Assembly: GCF_003008425.1 (NCBI RefSeq)
Contig: NZ_PXOQ01000007.1
Span: 1 to 64,000, forward strand
Origin: Aurantibacter aestuarii
GTDB taxonomy: Bacteria > Bacteroidota > Bacteroidia > Flavobacteriales > Flavobacteriaceae
Length of the DNA stretch: 64,000 nucleotides
Direction of reading: 5' to 3'
The notes beneath the pieces were generated by a model. It did not search any database. It was not told the DNA's origin and saw only the letters and a list, made by a program, of their open reading frames with translations. This document shows, in pieces, positions 52,789 through 62,087 of this stretch (its first letter is position 1; each line of letters opens with the position of its first letter). The translations under genes were made by a program, and so were the position numbers.

Positions 52789-52886
52789 CGGGTCAGGCTA
52801 TGCGCACTCGCTTTTTGTGTGTAAACTTTCACTACGTTCAATATGCCACACAAAAGAGCTCAAACAATGCTCCTATCCTTTGTGCA
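52789..52886 (+). repeat. Palindromic repeat element, copy B
   Basis: Plus-strand order CGGGTCAGGCT, ACTCGCTTT, an inner stem CTTTTTGTGTG/CACACAAAAG, AGAGCTCAAACAA, ATCCTT. It shares the 11-, 9- and 13-bp blocks with copy A in the same order, while the stems differ in sequence. It ends 5 bp from the dnaE stop codon and may also serve as its terminator. Confidence 0.75.
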
Positions 52887-52890
52887 GTCC

Positions 52891-55800
52891 TTAATTTAAT
52901 TTATAATTAACCTCTTGCTCGTCCAATTCGTGTAATAATTCTTGTGAAATTGTTACTTTTTGTCGGCGACTAGGCATAACCAGTTTTACTTTTTCCTTCA
53001 TATCAAAAATTTCAAAAGTCATTGGTTTTTTACCTGGGTGCATGGCTATTAACTCTTTTAATTGCACAATTTTACGCTCTTCTAGTTCTTTAATATCCAA
53101 TTGTATCGATAATTTACGAGTATAATTCTCCAACACATCGTGTAATAACTGAAAACTATTAAACTGAATTCTAGGTTCTCCTGCTTTACCAGTATCTCGA
53201 TTTACCCAACCTTCTCTAATAAAAGCCTTCACATAAACAAAGGTGTTAGATAATAGAAATGGACGGTGTTTTAAGTAATCTTCTCCAAAAATTCTAAATT
53301 CAAAACTATCGTTATAATCTTCTATGGTAAACATAGCCCAACCTTTACCTTGTTTGCTTACACGATGCTGCACATCGGTTACCACACCTCCAAAGGTGAT
53401 ATCTTTATTAATGTTTGCTTGTAAGTCTTTAAATTGAGATACGGTACCATTACAAAAGGTTTTAATTTCGGTTTTAAAGTCGTCTAGTGGATGCCCAGAA
53501 ATGTAGATTCCTACCACTTCTTTTTCTCTGGCTAGTTTTTCCATAGTTCCCCAGTTTTCGCATGGTGGCACTGTAGGTTCTTCTATTTGTACATCACTTG
53601 CCGCGCCAAATAGACTTACTTGGGCAGAGTTTTCGTTTTCCTGATGTTTTGCTCCATATCTAATGGCTTTTTCAAGAAAAGTTAAATCGCTGCCATCTTT
53701 ATAAAAATACTGCGCTCTATGGTTGTCAAAACAATCAAAACCTCCAGCTAAAGCTAAACCTTCAAACGCTTTTTTATTGGCCGCTCTTAAATCGATACGT
53801 TTCGCCAAATCAAAAATAGATTGATAGTTACCATCTTTTTTACGGTTTTCTACAATAGTCATCACCGCGCCATGTCCTACGCCTTTTATGGCTCCCATAC
53901 CAAAACGTACGGCATTATCTTTATTTACAGAGAATTTATAAAACGATTCGTTTACATCTGGTCCTAAAACCGGAAGCTTCATACGCTTACATTCTTCCAT
54001 AAAGAAAGTCACCTGCTTAATATCGTTCATATTATTAGAAAGCACTGCCGCCATATATTCTGCTGGGTAATGGGCTTTTAAATAAGCAGTTTGGTAGGCA
54101 ATCCATGCATAACAGGTGGAATGCGATTTATTAAAGGCATAACTTGCAAATGCTTCCCAGTCTTTCCAGATTTTCTCAAGCTTTTTGGCATCATGACCTT
54201 TTGCACTAGCTTGCTCGATAAATTTGGGCTTCATTTTATCTAGTACCGCAATTTGCTTTTTACCCATTGCTTTACGCAGGACATCGGCTTCACCTTTGGT
54301 AAAATCGGCTAATTTTTGAGACAGTAGCATTACTTGCTCTTGGTAAACCGTAATACCGTAAGTTTCTTTTAAATACTCTTCCATTGCTGGTAAATCGTAT
54401 TCAATCTCTTCTTCTCCGTGTTTACGGGCAATAAAACTTGGAATATACTCCATTGGACCTGGTCGGTACAAGGCATTCATAGCAATTAAATCGTCAAAAA
54501 CCGTAGGTTTAAGATTTTTCATGTGCTTTTGCATTCCAGGCGATTCATATTGAAAAACCCCTACTGTTTCACCTCGCTGGAAGAGCTCATAAGTTTTCTC
54601 ATCGTCCAATGGAAACGTTTCAGGATCCAAGACAATTCCATGTTTGGCTTTAACAATCTTAACCGTATCTTTAATTAGGGTCAAGGTTTTTAAGCCCAAG
54701 AAATCCATTTTTAATAAGCCTGCATCTTCAACGACAGAGTTATCAAATTGGGTAACATATAAATCAGAATCTTTTGCTAAAGCAACAGGGACAAACTTGG
54801 TAATATCGTCTGGTGTAATAATTACTCCACAAGCATGAATACCCGTATTTCTTACAGAACCTTCTAAAATTCTTGCCAAATTTAAAGTCTGAGCCTGTAA
54901 ATCGGTTCCTTCTGCTATATTTAAAAGCTCATTAACTAACACTAATTCTTCCGACCTGAATTTGGCTGCCAATTGTTTTTCATCTAAACCGAAAATTTTA
55001 TTCAGCTTAGACATATTTGGGATTAATTTTGCAATTCTATCGGCATCAAATAGAGGTAAATCTAATACACGAGCGGTATCTCTAATACTAGACTTAGCTG
55101 CCATAGTACCATAAGTAATAATTTGAGCAACTTGATTACTACCATATTTCTCGATTACATAATCCATAACACGAGATCGACCTTCATCATCAAAATCGAT
55201 ATCAATATCGGGCATACTTACACGATCCGGATTTAAGAAACGCTCAAAAAGTAAATTGTATAATAAGGGGTCTATATTGGTAATCCATAAGCAATACGCA
55301 ACCACAGAGCCAGCAGCCGATCCACGTCCTGGACCAACCGACACGTCCATTTTACGTGCTTCCCGAATAAAATCTTCTACTATAAGGAAGTACCCTGGAT
55401 ATCCTGTCTTTTCAATAACGCTTAACTCAAAGTCCAGACGCTCAATAACTTCTTCAGACAAGTCTTCGCCATAACGTTTTTTGGCTCCTTCGTAAGTGAT
55501 ATGTCTTAAATACGCATTTTCACCACGCTTACCGCCATCTATGTCATCTTCGGGATGTTTAAATTCTTCACCTATTTCAAAAGCTGGTAATAAAACATCT
55601 CTTGCAAGCTCGAAAGCTTCTATTTTGTTGGCTATTTCAACAGTATTGGAAATGGCTTCCGGCAAATCTTTAAACAATGCCTTCATCTCGTCTCCCGACT
55701 TGAAGTAGTATTCCTGATTTGGTAATCCGTAGCGGTAACCACGACCTCGACCTATTGGTGTCGCTTGTTTTTCGCCATCTTTAACACATAATAAAATATC

Positions 55801-57276
55801 GTGTGCATTTGCATCGGTTTGCTCCACATAATAGGTGTTATTAGTAGCAACCAGTTTAACATCATGTTTTTTAGAAAACTCAATTAAAGTGTTATTTACT
55901 CTGTTTTCGTCTTCCTGATTGTGACGCATGATTTCGATATACAAATCGTCTCCAAACTGTGCTTTCCACCATAACAAAGCTTCTTCTGCCTGAGCTTCAC
56001 CTACATTTAACACTTTACTAGGAACCTCTCCATAAAGGTTTCCTGTTAAAACAATTAAGTCATCTTTGTACTGCTCTATTAGTTTTTTATCAATTCTTGG
56101 TAAATAGTAAAATCCATCTGTAAATGCGTGTGACGAAAGTTTTGCCAGATTATGATAGCCATTTTTATTTTTTGCCAGTAATACAATCTGATAACCATTA
56201 TCCTTTACATTTTTGTTGGTATGATCTTCACATACAAAAAATTCACAGCCCAAAATTGGCTTTAGTAATTTCTGTTTGGGTTTTTCGCCATTAGCAATTG
56301 CTTCTTCTATTTTAGGTTTAACACTACGGTTATAAGCACCAACATCTCTTACAAAATGAAAAGCACCCATCATATTTCCGTGGTCGGTAATAGCTACTGC
56401 TGGCATTTGATTTTTAGTAGCTGCCTTAACCAAATCGGCGACACTTATAGTAGATTGTAAAACTGAAAACTGAGAGTGATTATGAAGGTGTACAAACTCT
56501 GTTTCTTCTAATTCCTGTAGATTTTGTTTTAATTCTTCTTTAGAAATACCTGTATCTTCCTGTGCTCTTAAGCGTTTGGCTATACGTTCGCTTTCTTTTT
56601 TAAGATTGATGTGTTTTAAACCTATAAATTGAATAGGTTGCGGATTGGCTTCAGAAAATTTCTGAAAATAATCTGGAGAAACATCTAATTGCTCTTTACT
56701 ATATTGTTTTAAGCGGATTAATTCGAAAAAACAGCGTGTAGTAGCTTCAACATCGGCGGTTGCATTGTGTGCTTCTGCAAAAGGGACATTAAATAAATAC
56801 TGATGTAATTCTGTTAAGGTTGGTAGTTTAAATTTCCCACCTCGACCACCAGGGATTTGGCATAATTGTGCCGTATGTTCTGTACAGGTATCTAAAACCG
56901 GCAACTCTTGTAAATTATTGGCTACATTTTGACGCACAAACTCTGCGCCCATAATATTTAAGTCAAACTTCAGGTTTTGTCCTACTACAAATTTAGTTTT
57001 ACTTAAAGCAACATTAAATTTCTCTAAAACCTCATTTAATGCCGCACCTTGCTCTTCAGCTAACTCAGTAGAAATCCCATGAATCTTCTCGGCATCGTAA
57101 GGAATATTAAAGCCTTCTGGTTTAATTAAATAATCCTGATGCTCTATGCAATTTCCTAATTCATCGTGCAATTGCCAAGCTATCTGTATACATCTTGGCC
57201 AATTATCGGTATCGGTAATGGGAGCATCCCAACGTTTTGGAAGTCCTGTGGTTTCGGTATCGAAAATTAAATACAT
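52891..57276 (-). CDS. dnaE: DNA polymerase III alpha subunit with N-terminal exonuclease domain
   Basis: 1,461 residues. An epsilon-like DEDD exonuclease (residues 1-190: LIFDTETTGLP, ... HNATADVEAT) is fused to the PHP domain (HLHNHSQFSVLQS, AITDHGNMMGA) and the polymerase core (GPGRGSAAGS about 650; PDIDIDFDD about 687), followed by the HhH and OB domains (ITFGGVVTDVQHRVS). This exonuclease-DnaE fusion is the standard replicase layout in Bacteroidota. The N-terminal exonuclease distinguishes it from the 1,160-residue E. coli form. Confidence 0.96.
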   Translation of the reverse strand: MYLIFDTETTGLPKRWDAPITDTDNWPRCIQIAWQLHDELGNCIEHQDYLIKPEGFNIPYDAEKIHGISTELAEEQGAALNEVLEKFNVALSKTKFVVGQNLKFDLNIMGAEFVRQNVANNLQELPVLDTCTEHTAQLCQIPGGRGGKFKLPTLTELHQYLFNVPFAEAHNATADVEATTRCFFELIRLKQYSKEQLDVSPDYFQKFSEANPQPIQFIGLKHINLKKESERIAKRLRAQEDTGISKEELKQNLQELEETEFVHLHNHSQFSVLQSTISVADLVKAATKNQMPAVAITDHGNMMGAFHFVRDVGAYNRSVKPKIEEAIANGEKPKQKLLKPILGCEFFVCEDHTNKNVKDNGYQIVLLAKNKNGYHNLAKLSSHAFTDGFYYLPRIDKKLIEQYKDDLIVLTGNLYGEVPSKVLNVGEAQAEEALLWWKAQFGDDLYIEIMRHNQEDENRVNNTLIEFSKKHDVKLVATNNTYYVEQTDANAHDILLCVKDGEKQATPIGRGRGYRYGLPNQEYYFKSGDEMKALFKDLPEAISNTVEIANKIEAFELARDVLLPAFEIGEEFKHPEDDIDGGKRGENAYLRHITYEGAKKRYGEDLSEEVIERLDFELSVIEKTGYPGYFLIVEDFIREARKMDVSVGPGRGSAAGSVVAYCLWITNIDPLLYNLLFERFLNPDRVSMPDIDIDFDDEGRSRVMDYVIEKYGSNQVAQIITYGTMAAKSSIRDTARVLDLPLFDADRIAKLIPNMSKLNKIFGLDEKQLAAKFRSEELVLVNELLNIAEGTDLQAQTLNLARILEGSVRNTGIHACGVIITPDDITKFVPVALAKDSDLYVTQFDNSVVEDAGLLKMDFLGLKTLTLIKDTVKIVKAKHGIVLDPETFPLDDEKTYELFQRGETVGVFQYESPGMQKHMKNLKPTVFDDLIAMNALYRPGPMEYIPSFIARKHGEEEIEYDLPAMEEYLKETYGITVYQEQVMLLSQKLADFTKGEADVLRKAMGKKQIAVLDKMKPKFIEQASAKGHDAKKLEKIWKDWEAFASYAFNKSHSTCYAWIAYQTAYLKAHYPAEYMAAVLSNNMNDIKQVTFFMEECKRMKLPVLGPDVNESFYKFSVNKDNAVRFGMGAIKGVGHGAVMTIVENRKKDGNYQSIFDLAKRIDLRAANKKAFEGLALAGGFDCFDNHRAQYFYKDGSDLTFLEKAIRYGAKHQENENSAQVSLFGAASDVQIEEPTVPPCENWGTMEKLAREKEVVGIYISGHPLDDFKTEIKTFCNGTVSQFKDLQANINKDITFGGVVTDVQHRVSKQGKGWAMFTIEDYNDSFEFRIFGEDYLKHRPFLLSNTFVYVKAFIREGWVNRDTGKAGEPRIQFNSFQLLHDVLENYTRKLSIQLDIKELEERKIVQLKELIAMHPGKKPMTFEIFDMKEKVKLVMPSRRQKVTISQELLHELDEQEVNYKLN

Positions 57277-57372
57277 ACGAGAAAACGAGTTATAAAAATG
57301 AGTTTTTGAGAGTGTATAAAATTACGGATAATTGAGAGTTTATAATAAAGAAATCTAAATTGTTTATAAACA

Positions 57373-57404
57373 AAAAAATCCAATTTTATAAAAATTGGAT
57401 TTTA
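57373..57404 (-). terminator. Terminator after the 57424 gene
   Basis: AAAATCCAATTTT and AAAATTGGATTTT pair around a short loop, T-run on the minus strand, 20 bp after the stop. Confidence 0.75.
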
Positions 57405-57423
57405 ATGAACAGCGTTTAAAAAT

Positions 57424-57870
57424 TTAGACTAACTCGAAGGTCGATTTTTCCATTTTAAGCGACTGTTGTAATTTTTCTTTATTATAAACTAAAACATTTT
57501 TAATTTTATTAGGTAATTCTTTTTCAACTAAAATAGCTTCACATTCTTTTAAGCCCATTTCTTCAAATTCTATAAAAGATTTTGCTATTTTTTTATCATT
57601 TCTTAGAAGCAATAAAAAGTTTAATTTTAAAGCTCCAGTTGAAACATAACTCATAAAACGATTTCTCGTTTTAGGTACTTGACCGTGTTTAAATATTTCT
57701 TTTTTAAGTGTATTAACATACTCTTTTTGACTTAAAAATCGACGCTCAAAAAATTGTTTTAGCAGAATACTATCTGTATTAAGCATTGCTGTTTCATAAG
57801 CATTTTGAATATCTATATTCTTTACAAGTAATCGGTTAAGTTTTATAATAATTTTTTCTGAATATTTCAT
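57424..57870 (-). CDS. Ferritin-like four-helix protein, DUF2383/PA2169 type
   Basis: 148 residues, almost all helical. LNRLLVKNIDIQNAYETAM and LLKQFFERRFLSQKEYVNTLKKEI follow the DUF2383 pattern. The usual glutamates are partly present (YETA, FEEMGLKECEAIL). This family has a rubrerythrin/ferritin-like fold and is often induced by stress; no role here is proven. Monocistronic with its own terminator. Confidence 0.65.
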   Translation of the reverse strand: MKYSEKIIIKLNRLLVKNIDIQNAYETAMLNTDSILLKQFFERRFLSQKEYVNTLKKEIFKHGQVPKTRNRFMSYVSTGALKLNFLLLLRNDKKIAKSFIEFEEMGLKECEAILVEKELPNKIKNVLVYNKEKLQQSLKMEKSTFELV

Positions 57871-57985
57871 AGTACAAAAAGAAATAAGTTTTGGGTTAAC
57901 TTATTTACTTGAATAAATATAATATAGAATTACTGTTATAAATTACTGATTAACAGACTTTGTGAAAAGTTTAAATCATTTTAAC

Positions 57986-58015
57986 AAAAAAAAGAGACTC
58001 AAAATGAGTCTCTTT
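57986..58015 (-). terminator. Terminator after the 58038 gene
   Basis: AAAGAGACTC and GAGTCTCTTT form the stem with a T-run on the minus strand. Confidence 0.88.
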
Positions 58016-58037
58016 AAATATTTATATTGTATTCCAA

Positions 58038-58763
58038 TTACATACAATTCCCTAACGCATCAATTTCTGCTTGAATAGTCCCCATAGGGTCTCCACACTG
58101 TGCTTTCTCATTTTCTAGTGCTTGTTTATAAGTTGCACAAACCGTTGGGTAATTAGGATCGGTTGTTGGAGTTGTATTAAATGTCGCTTCAGCATTATCC
58201 GACGTCGTCTGAGCTAAAGTACAATCTGCAGCAGAACCTCCATTTGAAGCTAAAATTCCACTAAATAAATTAACTCGATAAAACACACCATATCTTACAG
58301 GATCATTATCTCTGTTGGCATCTCCAGAGAATGTTACCCCTTGTAAACCATCTGCAGTAAAAGCACTAAACTGAAATCTTCCAGTAATTGAGTTTGTTTC
58401 AGCACTAAGCTCATCTATAATTATGGTTCCACCCACAGGGTAAACCGTTAAACTTTCGTCTGGCTCATTTTCAGTTGAATAAAAAGTTCCATCTATATCT
58501 GTAAATGTCGCTCTGTTTTCAGAACCCGATGTAAGTGTGTAAGTTCCTGGGGTATTATTTGTGGTTGTTAAAATTACAACTTCAGCTCCTATTTCAGCTT
58601 TAACATTAAAGTTCCCATCCATATCACCATAAGCCACAAAACCCTCGGCACTCCAACGTGCGTTATTTTTGGTAGCCTCAAAAGATGGTGTACTAAATTC
58701 TTTGTCTTCTTTACAATTAAATAAGGTTACTAATGCAATTGTAAAAACTAATATTTTTTTCAT
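58038..58763 (-). CDS. Secreted lipoprotein of unknown function, DUF6252-like
   Basis: 241 residues with a lipoprotein signal (LVFTIALVTLFNCKEDK). A beta-rich domain of about 130 residues follows (ARWSAEGFVAYGDMDGNFNV, GTYTLTSGS, SITGRFQFSAF), resembling DUF6252 proteins of Flavobacteriia. The C-terminal part carries four cysteines in ADCTLAQ, PTVCATYK, AQCGDP and LGNCM. A TATTTTTG box at 58787 lies upstream. Confidence 0.7.
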   Translation of the reverse strand: MKKILVFTIALVTLFNCKEDKEFSTPSFEATKNNARWSAEGFVAYGDMDGNFNVKAEIGAEVVILTTTNNTPGTYTLTSGSENRATFTDIDGTFYSTENEPDESLTVYPVGGTIIIDELSAETNSITGRFQFSAFTADGLQGVTFSGDANRDNDPVRYGVFYRVNLFSGILASNGGSAADCTLAQTTSDNAEATFNTTPTTDPNYPTVCATYKQALENEKAQCGDPMGTIQAEIDALGNCM

Positions 58764-58786
58764 ACTTAATATACTTTAGAGAAATT

Positions 58787-58794
58787 CAAAAATA
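58787..58794 (-). promoter_or_regulatory. -7 promoter box of the 58038 gene
   Basis: Minus strand TATTTTTG, exact TAnnTTTG match, 23 bp before the ATG. No TTG at the usual distance. Confidence 0.45.
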
Positions 58795-58820
58795 GAATAA
58801 AAAAAATAAATAAATACTTT

Positions 58821-58840
58821 TAATTCAAAAAGTTGAATTA
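58821..58840. promoter_or_regulatory. Perfect palindrome between divergent promoters
   Basis: TAATTCAA-AAAG-TTGAATTA, 8-bp perfect arms. Its right arm contains the -33 TTG of the rpsP promoter, so a bound protein would interfere with it. No regulator is identified. Confidence 0.45.
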
Positions 58841-58861
58841 TAAATAAAAATAGTATATTTG
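58833..58861 (+). promoter_or_regulatory. Promoter of rpsP
   Basis: TTG (58833-58835), 18-bp spacer, TATATTTG (58854-58861), a full consensus match. The expected leader is about 40 nt and contains a small hairpin at 58879-58893 (GAGGT/ACCTC). Confidence 0.7.
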
Positions 58862-58908
58862 CAAACTTATTAATAACCGAGGTCGAGAACCTCAACAAAT
58901 TAATTATT

Positions 58909-59421
58909 ATGCCTGTAAAAATTAGATTACAAAGACATGGTAAAAAAGGGAAACCTTTTTACTGGGTAGTCGCTGCCGATTCAAGATCGAAAAGAGACGG
59001 TAAATTCTTAGAAAAATTAGGAATTTATAACCCAAACACAAATCCTGCAACTATTGAATTAGATGTTGACTCATCTGTAAAATGGTTACAAAATGGTGCA
59101 CAGCCAACAGATACTGCGAAAGCATTATTATCTTACAAAGGTGCCTTATTAAAAAATCACCTTGCTGGTGGTGTTCGTAAAGGTGCTTTAACTGAAGAGC
59201 AAGCAGAAGCTAAATTTACTGCTTGGTTAGAAGAAAAAGAAAATAAAGTGTCTGCTAAAGTTGAAGGGTTAAGCAAAGCTGACCAAGAAGCTAGAGCTAA
59301 AGCGTTAGAGGCTGAAAAAGCTGTTAACGAAGCTCGTATCAAAGCAAATGCTCCTGCTCCAGAAGTTACTGAAGAAGAAGCTCCTGCAGTTGAAGCTGAA
59401 GCTAAAAACGAAGAAGAATAG
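58909..59421 (+). CDS. rpsP: 30S ribosomal protein S16, C-terminally extended
   Basis: 170 residues. The first 80 or so are canonical S16 (MPVKIRLQRHGKKGKPFYWVVAADSRSKRDG, LGIYNPNTNP, WLQNGAQPTDT). The remainder is an extension rich in Ala, Glu and Lys (about 90-170) seen in Bacteroidota S16 but not in E. coli. It binds 16S rRNA early in 30S assembly. It is followed by a terminator and then rimM. Confidence 0.95.
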   Translation: MPVKIRLQRHGKKGKPFYWVVAADSRSKRDGKFLEKLGIYNPNTNPATIELDVDSSVKWLQNGAQPTDTAKALLSYKGALLKNHLAGGVRKGALTEEQAEAKFTAWLEEKENKVSAKVEGLSKADQEARAKALEAEKAVNEARIKANAPAPEVTEEEAPAVEAEAKNEEE

Positions 59422-59442
59422 AAAATTATTTTTTTATACTTT

Positions 59443-59471
59443 TAAACTCCGATATTTTATCGGAGTTTTTT
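59443..59471 (+). terminator. Terminator or attenuator after rpsP
   Basis: AAACTCCGATA and TATCGGAGTTTTTT form a strong stem with a T-run, 22 bp after the rpsP stop and 22 bp before the rimM ATG. No separate rimM promoter is evident, so partial read-through is likely. Confidence 0.85.
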
Positions 59472-59492
59472 ATGCGTTAAAATGTAAGATTT

Positions 59493-60026
59493 ATGAAAAA
59501 GGAAGATTGTTTTTATTTAGGTAAAATTGTAAAAAAATACAGTTTTAAAGGTGAAGTATTAGCAAAACTAGACACCGATGAGCCCGAACTTTATGAAAAT
59601 CTGGACGCTATTTTTGTGTCTTTAAGAGGTAATCTTGTTCCTTTTTTTATTGAAAGTTCTCAGCTACATAAATCTGAATTATTACGCATTAAATTTGAAG
59701 ATGTCGAAACCGAAGCCGATGCCGACAGTATTTTAAAAAGTGAATTGTATTTACCCTTAGAGTTTTTACCAAAACTGGAGGGCAATAAATTTTATTTCCA
59801 TGAAATTATAGGGTTTAAAGTTATTGATGAGCATTTTGGAGAAGTTGGCACTATAAAAGGTGTTAACGACTCTACCGCACAAGCCTTATTTGAAATTGAT
59901 CGTGATGGTGTTGAAATATTAATTCCTATGAATGACGAGTTTATTGACAAAGTTGACAAGCCTAACAAAACCATTTTTGTTAAAACTCCTGAAGGCTTAA
60001 TAGATTTATACCTGGAAGATGAATAA
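59493..60026 (+). CDS. rimM: Ribosome maturation factor RimM
   Basis: 177 residues with the N-terminal barrel (YLGKIVKKYSFKGEVLAKLDTDEPE) and the C-terminal PRC-barrel (FYFHEIIGFKVIDEHFGEVG; ILIPMNDEFIDKVD). RimM helps 16S processing and 30S head assembly, consistent with rpsP upstream. It overlaps the next gene by 8 bp. Confidence 0.95.
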   Translation: MKKEDCFYLGKIVKKYSFKGEVLAKLDTDEPELYENLDAIFVSLRGNLVPFFIESSQLHKSELLRIKFEDVETEADADSILKSELYLPLEFLPKLEGNKFYFHEIIGFKVIDEHFGEVGTIKGVNDSTAQALFEIDRDGVEILIPMNDEFIDKVDKPNKTIFVKTPEGLIDLYLEDE

Positions 60027-60732
60027 ACCATTTGTTTTTAAGGAATTTACCATAAAACAAGACCAATGCGCCATGAAAATTGGCACCGATAGTGTTTTAC
60101 TTGGAGCCATAACTTCTCTATCTAAAAAACCCTACTCTATTTTAGATATTGGTGCTGGAACTGGTGTGTTAGCGTTAATGTTAGCACAACGCAGTGATGC
60201 TGAAATAATAGATGCTTTGGAAATTGACGCTGATGCTTATGAGCAATGTGTGGATAATTTTGAACAATCACCTTGGGGTGATCGCCTATTTTGTTATCAT
60301 GCCTCCATTAAAGAATTTGCAGAAGAAATTGAAGACACCTATGATCTTATTGTTTGTAATCCGCCTTTTTACAGCGAAGATTATAAAACCAATGATGCCT
60401 CCAGAGATTTAGCCCGTTTTCAAGACGCCATGCCTTTTGAGCATTTAATTCAAGCTGTGACCACTTTATTAAACCAAGACGGGAAATTTTCTGTTATAAT
60501 TCCATTTAAAGAAAAAGAAGCATTTATTCATTTAGCTGAAAAAGTGAACCTTAATCCTGAAAAAATTACCAAAATACGAGGTCATAAAGCATCAGAATTT
60601 AAGCGTGTTGTTATAGAATTTAGTTATAAAAAAACAGCACACACAACCTCAGAACTCACTATAGAGCATGATAGACATGAATATACTAATGAGTACATCT
60701 CCTTAACCAAAGACTTTTATTTAAAAATGTAA
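60019..60732 (+). CDS. tRNA1(Val) (adenine(37)-N6)-methyltransferase
   Basis: 237 residues. It has the SAM motif ILDIGAGTGVLALMLAQR and the N6-adenine catalytic motif YDLIVCNPPFYSED (NPPF), with the N-terminal FTIKQDQCAMKIGTDSVLLGA segment typical of TrmN6 (YfiC). It methylates A37 of tRNA-Val. Start overlap with rimM suggests coupled translation. Confidence 0.9.
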   Translation: MNKPFVFKEFTIKQDQCAMKIGTDSVLLGAITSLSKKPYSILDIGAGTGVLALMLAQRSDAEIIDALEIDADAYEQCVDNFEQSPWGDRLFCYHASIKEFAEEIEDTYDLIVCNPPFYSEDYKTNDASRDLARFQDAMPFEHLIQAVTTLLNQDGKFSVIIPFKEKEAFIHLAEKVNLNPEKITKIRGHKASEFKRVVIEFSYKKTAHTTSELTIEHDRHEYTNEYISLTKDFYLKM

Positions 60733-60741
60733 CATTTTAGG

Positions 60742-60772
60742 TTGTAACACGTAATCGATTTCGTTATTTTTG
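60742..60772 (+). promoter_or_regulatory. Promoter of the acyl-CoA dehydrogenase gene
   Basis: TTG (60742-60744), 20-bp spacer, TATTTTTG (60765-60772), a full consensus match, 45 bp before the ATG. Confidence 0.65.
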
Positions 60773-60817
60773 CATTGCTTTAGTTATTTTACTAAAAGAC
60801 CACATTAAAAACGACTT

Positions 60818-61996
60818 ATGAAACCAGATTTATTTGAAGCTCCAGATTATCTTAATCTAGACGATTTATTAAACGACGAACATAAATTAGTAAGAGATGC
60901 TGCTCGCGAATGGGTTAAACGTGACGTGTCACCTATTATTGAAGAGTACGCTCAAAAAGCAGAATTTCCAAAACAAATTATAAAAGGCCTAGCCGACATT
61001 GGTGCTTTCGGACCTTATATTCCTGAAGAGTATGGCGGAGCTGGATTAGACCAGATTTCTTATGGATTAATCATGCAGGAAATTGAGCGAGGAGACTCTG
61101 GTGTAAGAAGTACGGCTTCCGTACAATCTTCTTTAGTTATGTACCCTATTTGGAAATATGGTAACGAAGAGCAACGTAAAAAGTATTTACCAAAATTAGC
61201 TAATGGGGAATGGTTAGGTTGCTTTGGTTTAACCGAGCCAGACCATGGATCTAATCCTGGTGGCATGACCACAAATTATAAAGATATGGGCGACCATTAT
61301 CTTTTAAATGGAGCTAAAATGTGGATTTCTAATGCACCTTTTGCTCAAGTTGCTGTGGTGTGGGCTAAAAATGAAGAAGGTAGAATACATGGTCTAATAG
61401 TTGAGCGTGGTATGGAAGGGTTTACTACTCCTGAAACACACAACAAATGGTCTTTAAGAGCAAGTGCAACTGGAGAGTTAATTTTCGATAATGTAAAAGT
61501 TCCTAAAGAAAATTTATTACCTAACAAATCTGGATTAGGCGCACCTTTAGGTTGTTTAGATTCTGCACGTTATGGTATTGCTTGGGGAGCGATTGGTGCG
61601 GCTATGGATTGTTATGATACTGCGCTGCGCTACAGCAAAGAACGTATGCAATTTGGGAAGCCTATTGGACAGTTTCAGTTACAGCAGAAAAAATTAGCTG
61701 AAATGATTACCGAAATTACCAAAGCACAGCTTTTAGCTTGGCGCGTTGGTGTATTACGTAATGAAGGCAAAGCAACCTCTGCTCATATATCTATGGCTAA
61801 GCGTAATAATGTTGAAATGGCTTTAAAAATAGCTCGAGATTCAAGACAAATGTTAGGTGGAATGGGAATTTCTGGAGAATACAGCATAATGAGACACATG
61901 ATGAATTTAGAAAGTGTAGTGACTTACGAAGGAACACATGACATTCACTTACTAATTACAGGTTTAGACGTTACAGGTTTAAATGCATTTAGTTAA
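60818..61996 (+). CDS. Acyl-CoA dehydrogenase, glutaryl-CoA dehydrogenase-like
   Basis: 392 residues with FAD and substrate signatures: CFGLTEPDHGSNPGGM, MWISNAPFAQVAVVWAK, and the C-terminal catalytic YEGTHDIHLLITGLDVTGLNAF (Glu in YEGT). The overall look and short C-terminus suit glutaryl-CoA dehydrogenase-like enzymes, which oxidise lysine and tryptophan breakdown products. A general short-chain role cannot be excluded. Confidence 0.9.
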   Translation: MKPDLFEAPDYLNLDDLLNDEHKLVRDAAREWVKRDVSPIIEEYAQKAEFPKQIIKGLADIGAFGPYIPEEYGGAGLDQISYGLIMQEIERGDSGVRSTASVQSSLVMYPIWKYGNEEQRKKYLPKLANGEWLGCFGLTEPDHGSNPGGMTTNYKDMGDHYLLNGAKMWISNAPFAQVAVVWAKNEEGRIHGLIVERGMEGFTTPETHNKWSLRASATGELIFDNVKVPKENLLPNKSGLGAPLGCLDSARYGIAWGAIGAAMDCYDTALRYSKERMQFGKPIGQFQLQQKKLAEMITEITKAQLLAWRVGVLRNEGKATSAHISMAKRNNVEMALKIARDSRQMLGGMGISGEYSIMRHMMNLESVVTYEGTHDIHLLITGLDVTGLNAFS

Positions 61997-62036
61997 TATT
62001 AGATTTGTCAATTACTTTATAACATTGAACTATTAT

Positions 62037-62068
62037 AAATGCTTCTCTTTGTGGGAAGCATTTTTTAT
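62037..62068 (+). terminator. Terminator of the acyl-CoA dehydrogenase gene
   Basis: AAATGCTTC and GAAGCATTT stem with a T-run. Its tail overlaps the -7 box of the next gene. Confidence 0.85.
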
Positions 62069-62073
62069 TTTTG
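62066..62073 (+). promoter_or_regulatory. -7 box of the DUF3050 gene
   Basis: TATTTTTG, exact TAnnTTTG match, 14 bp before the ATG. A TTG at 62049 is closer (14-bp spacer) than normal. Confidence 0.5.
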
Positions 62074-62087
62074 CTTAAAAGAACTGC

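Noticed and set aside
52121-52886. trxA carried by a composite transposon
   Set aside because: The two repeat copies are in opposite orientation around trxA but there is no transposase and no target-site duplication, and trxA has its own promoter and terminator.
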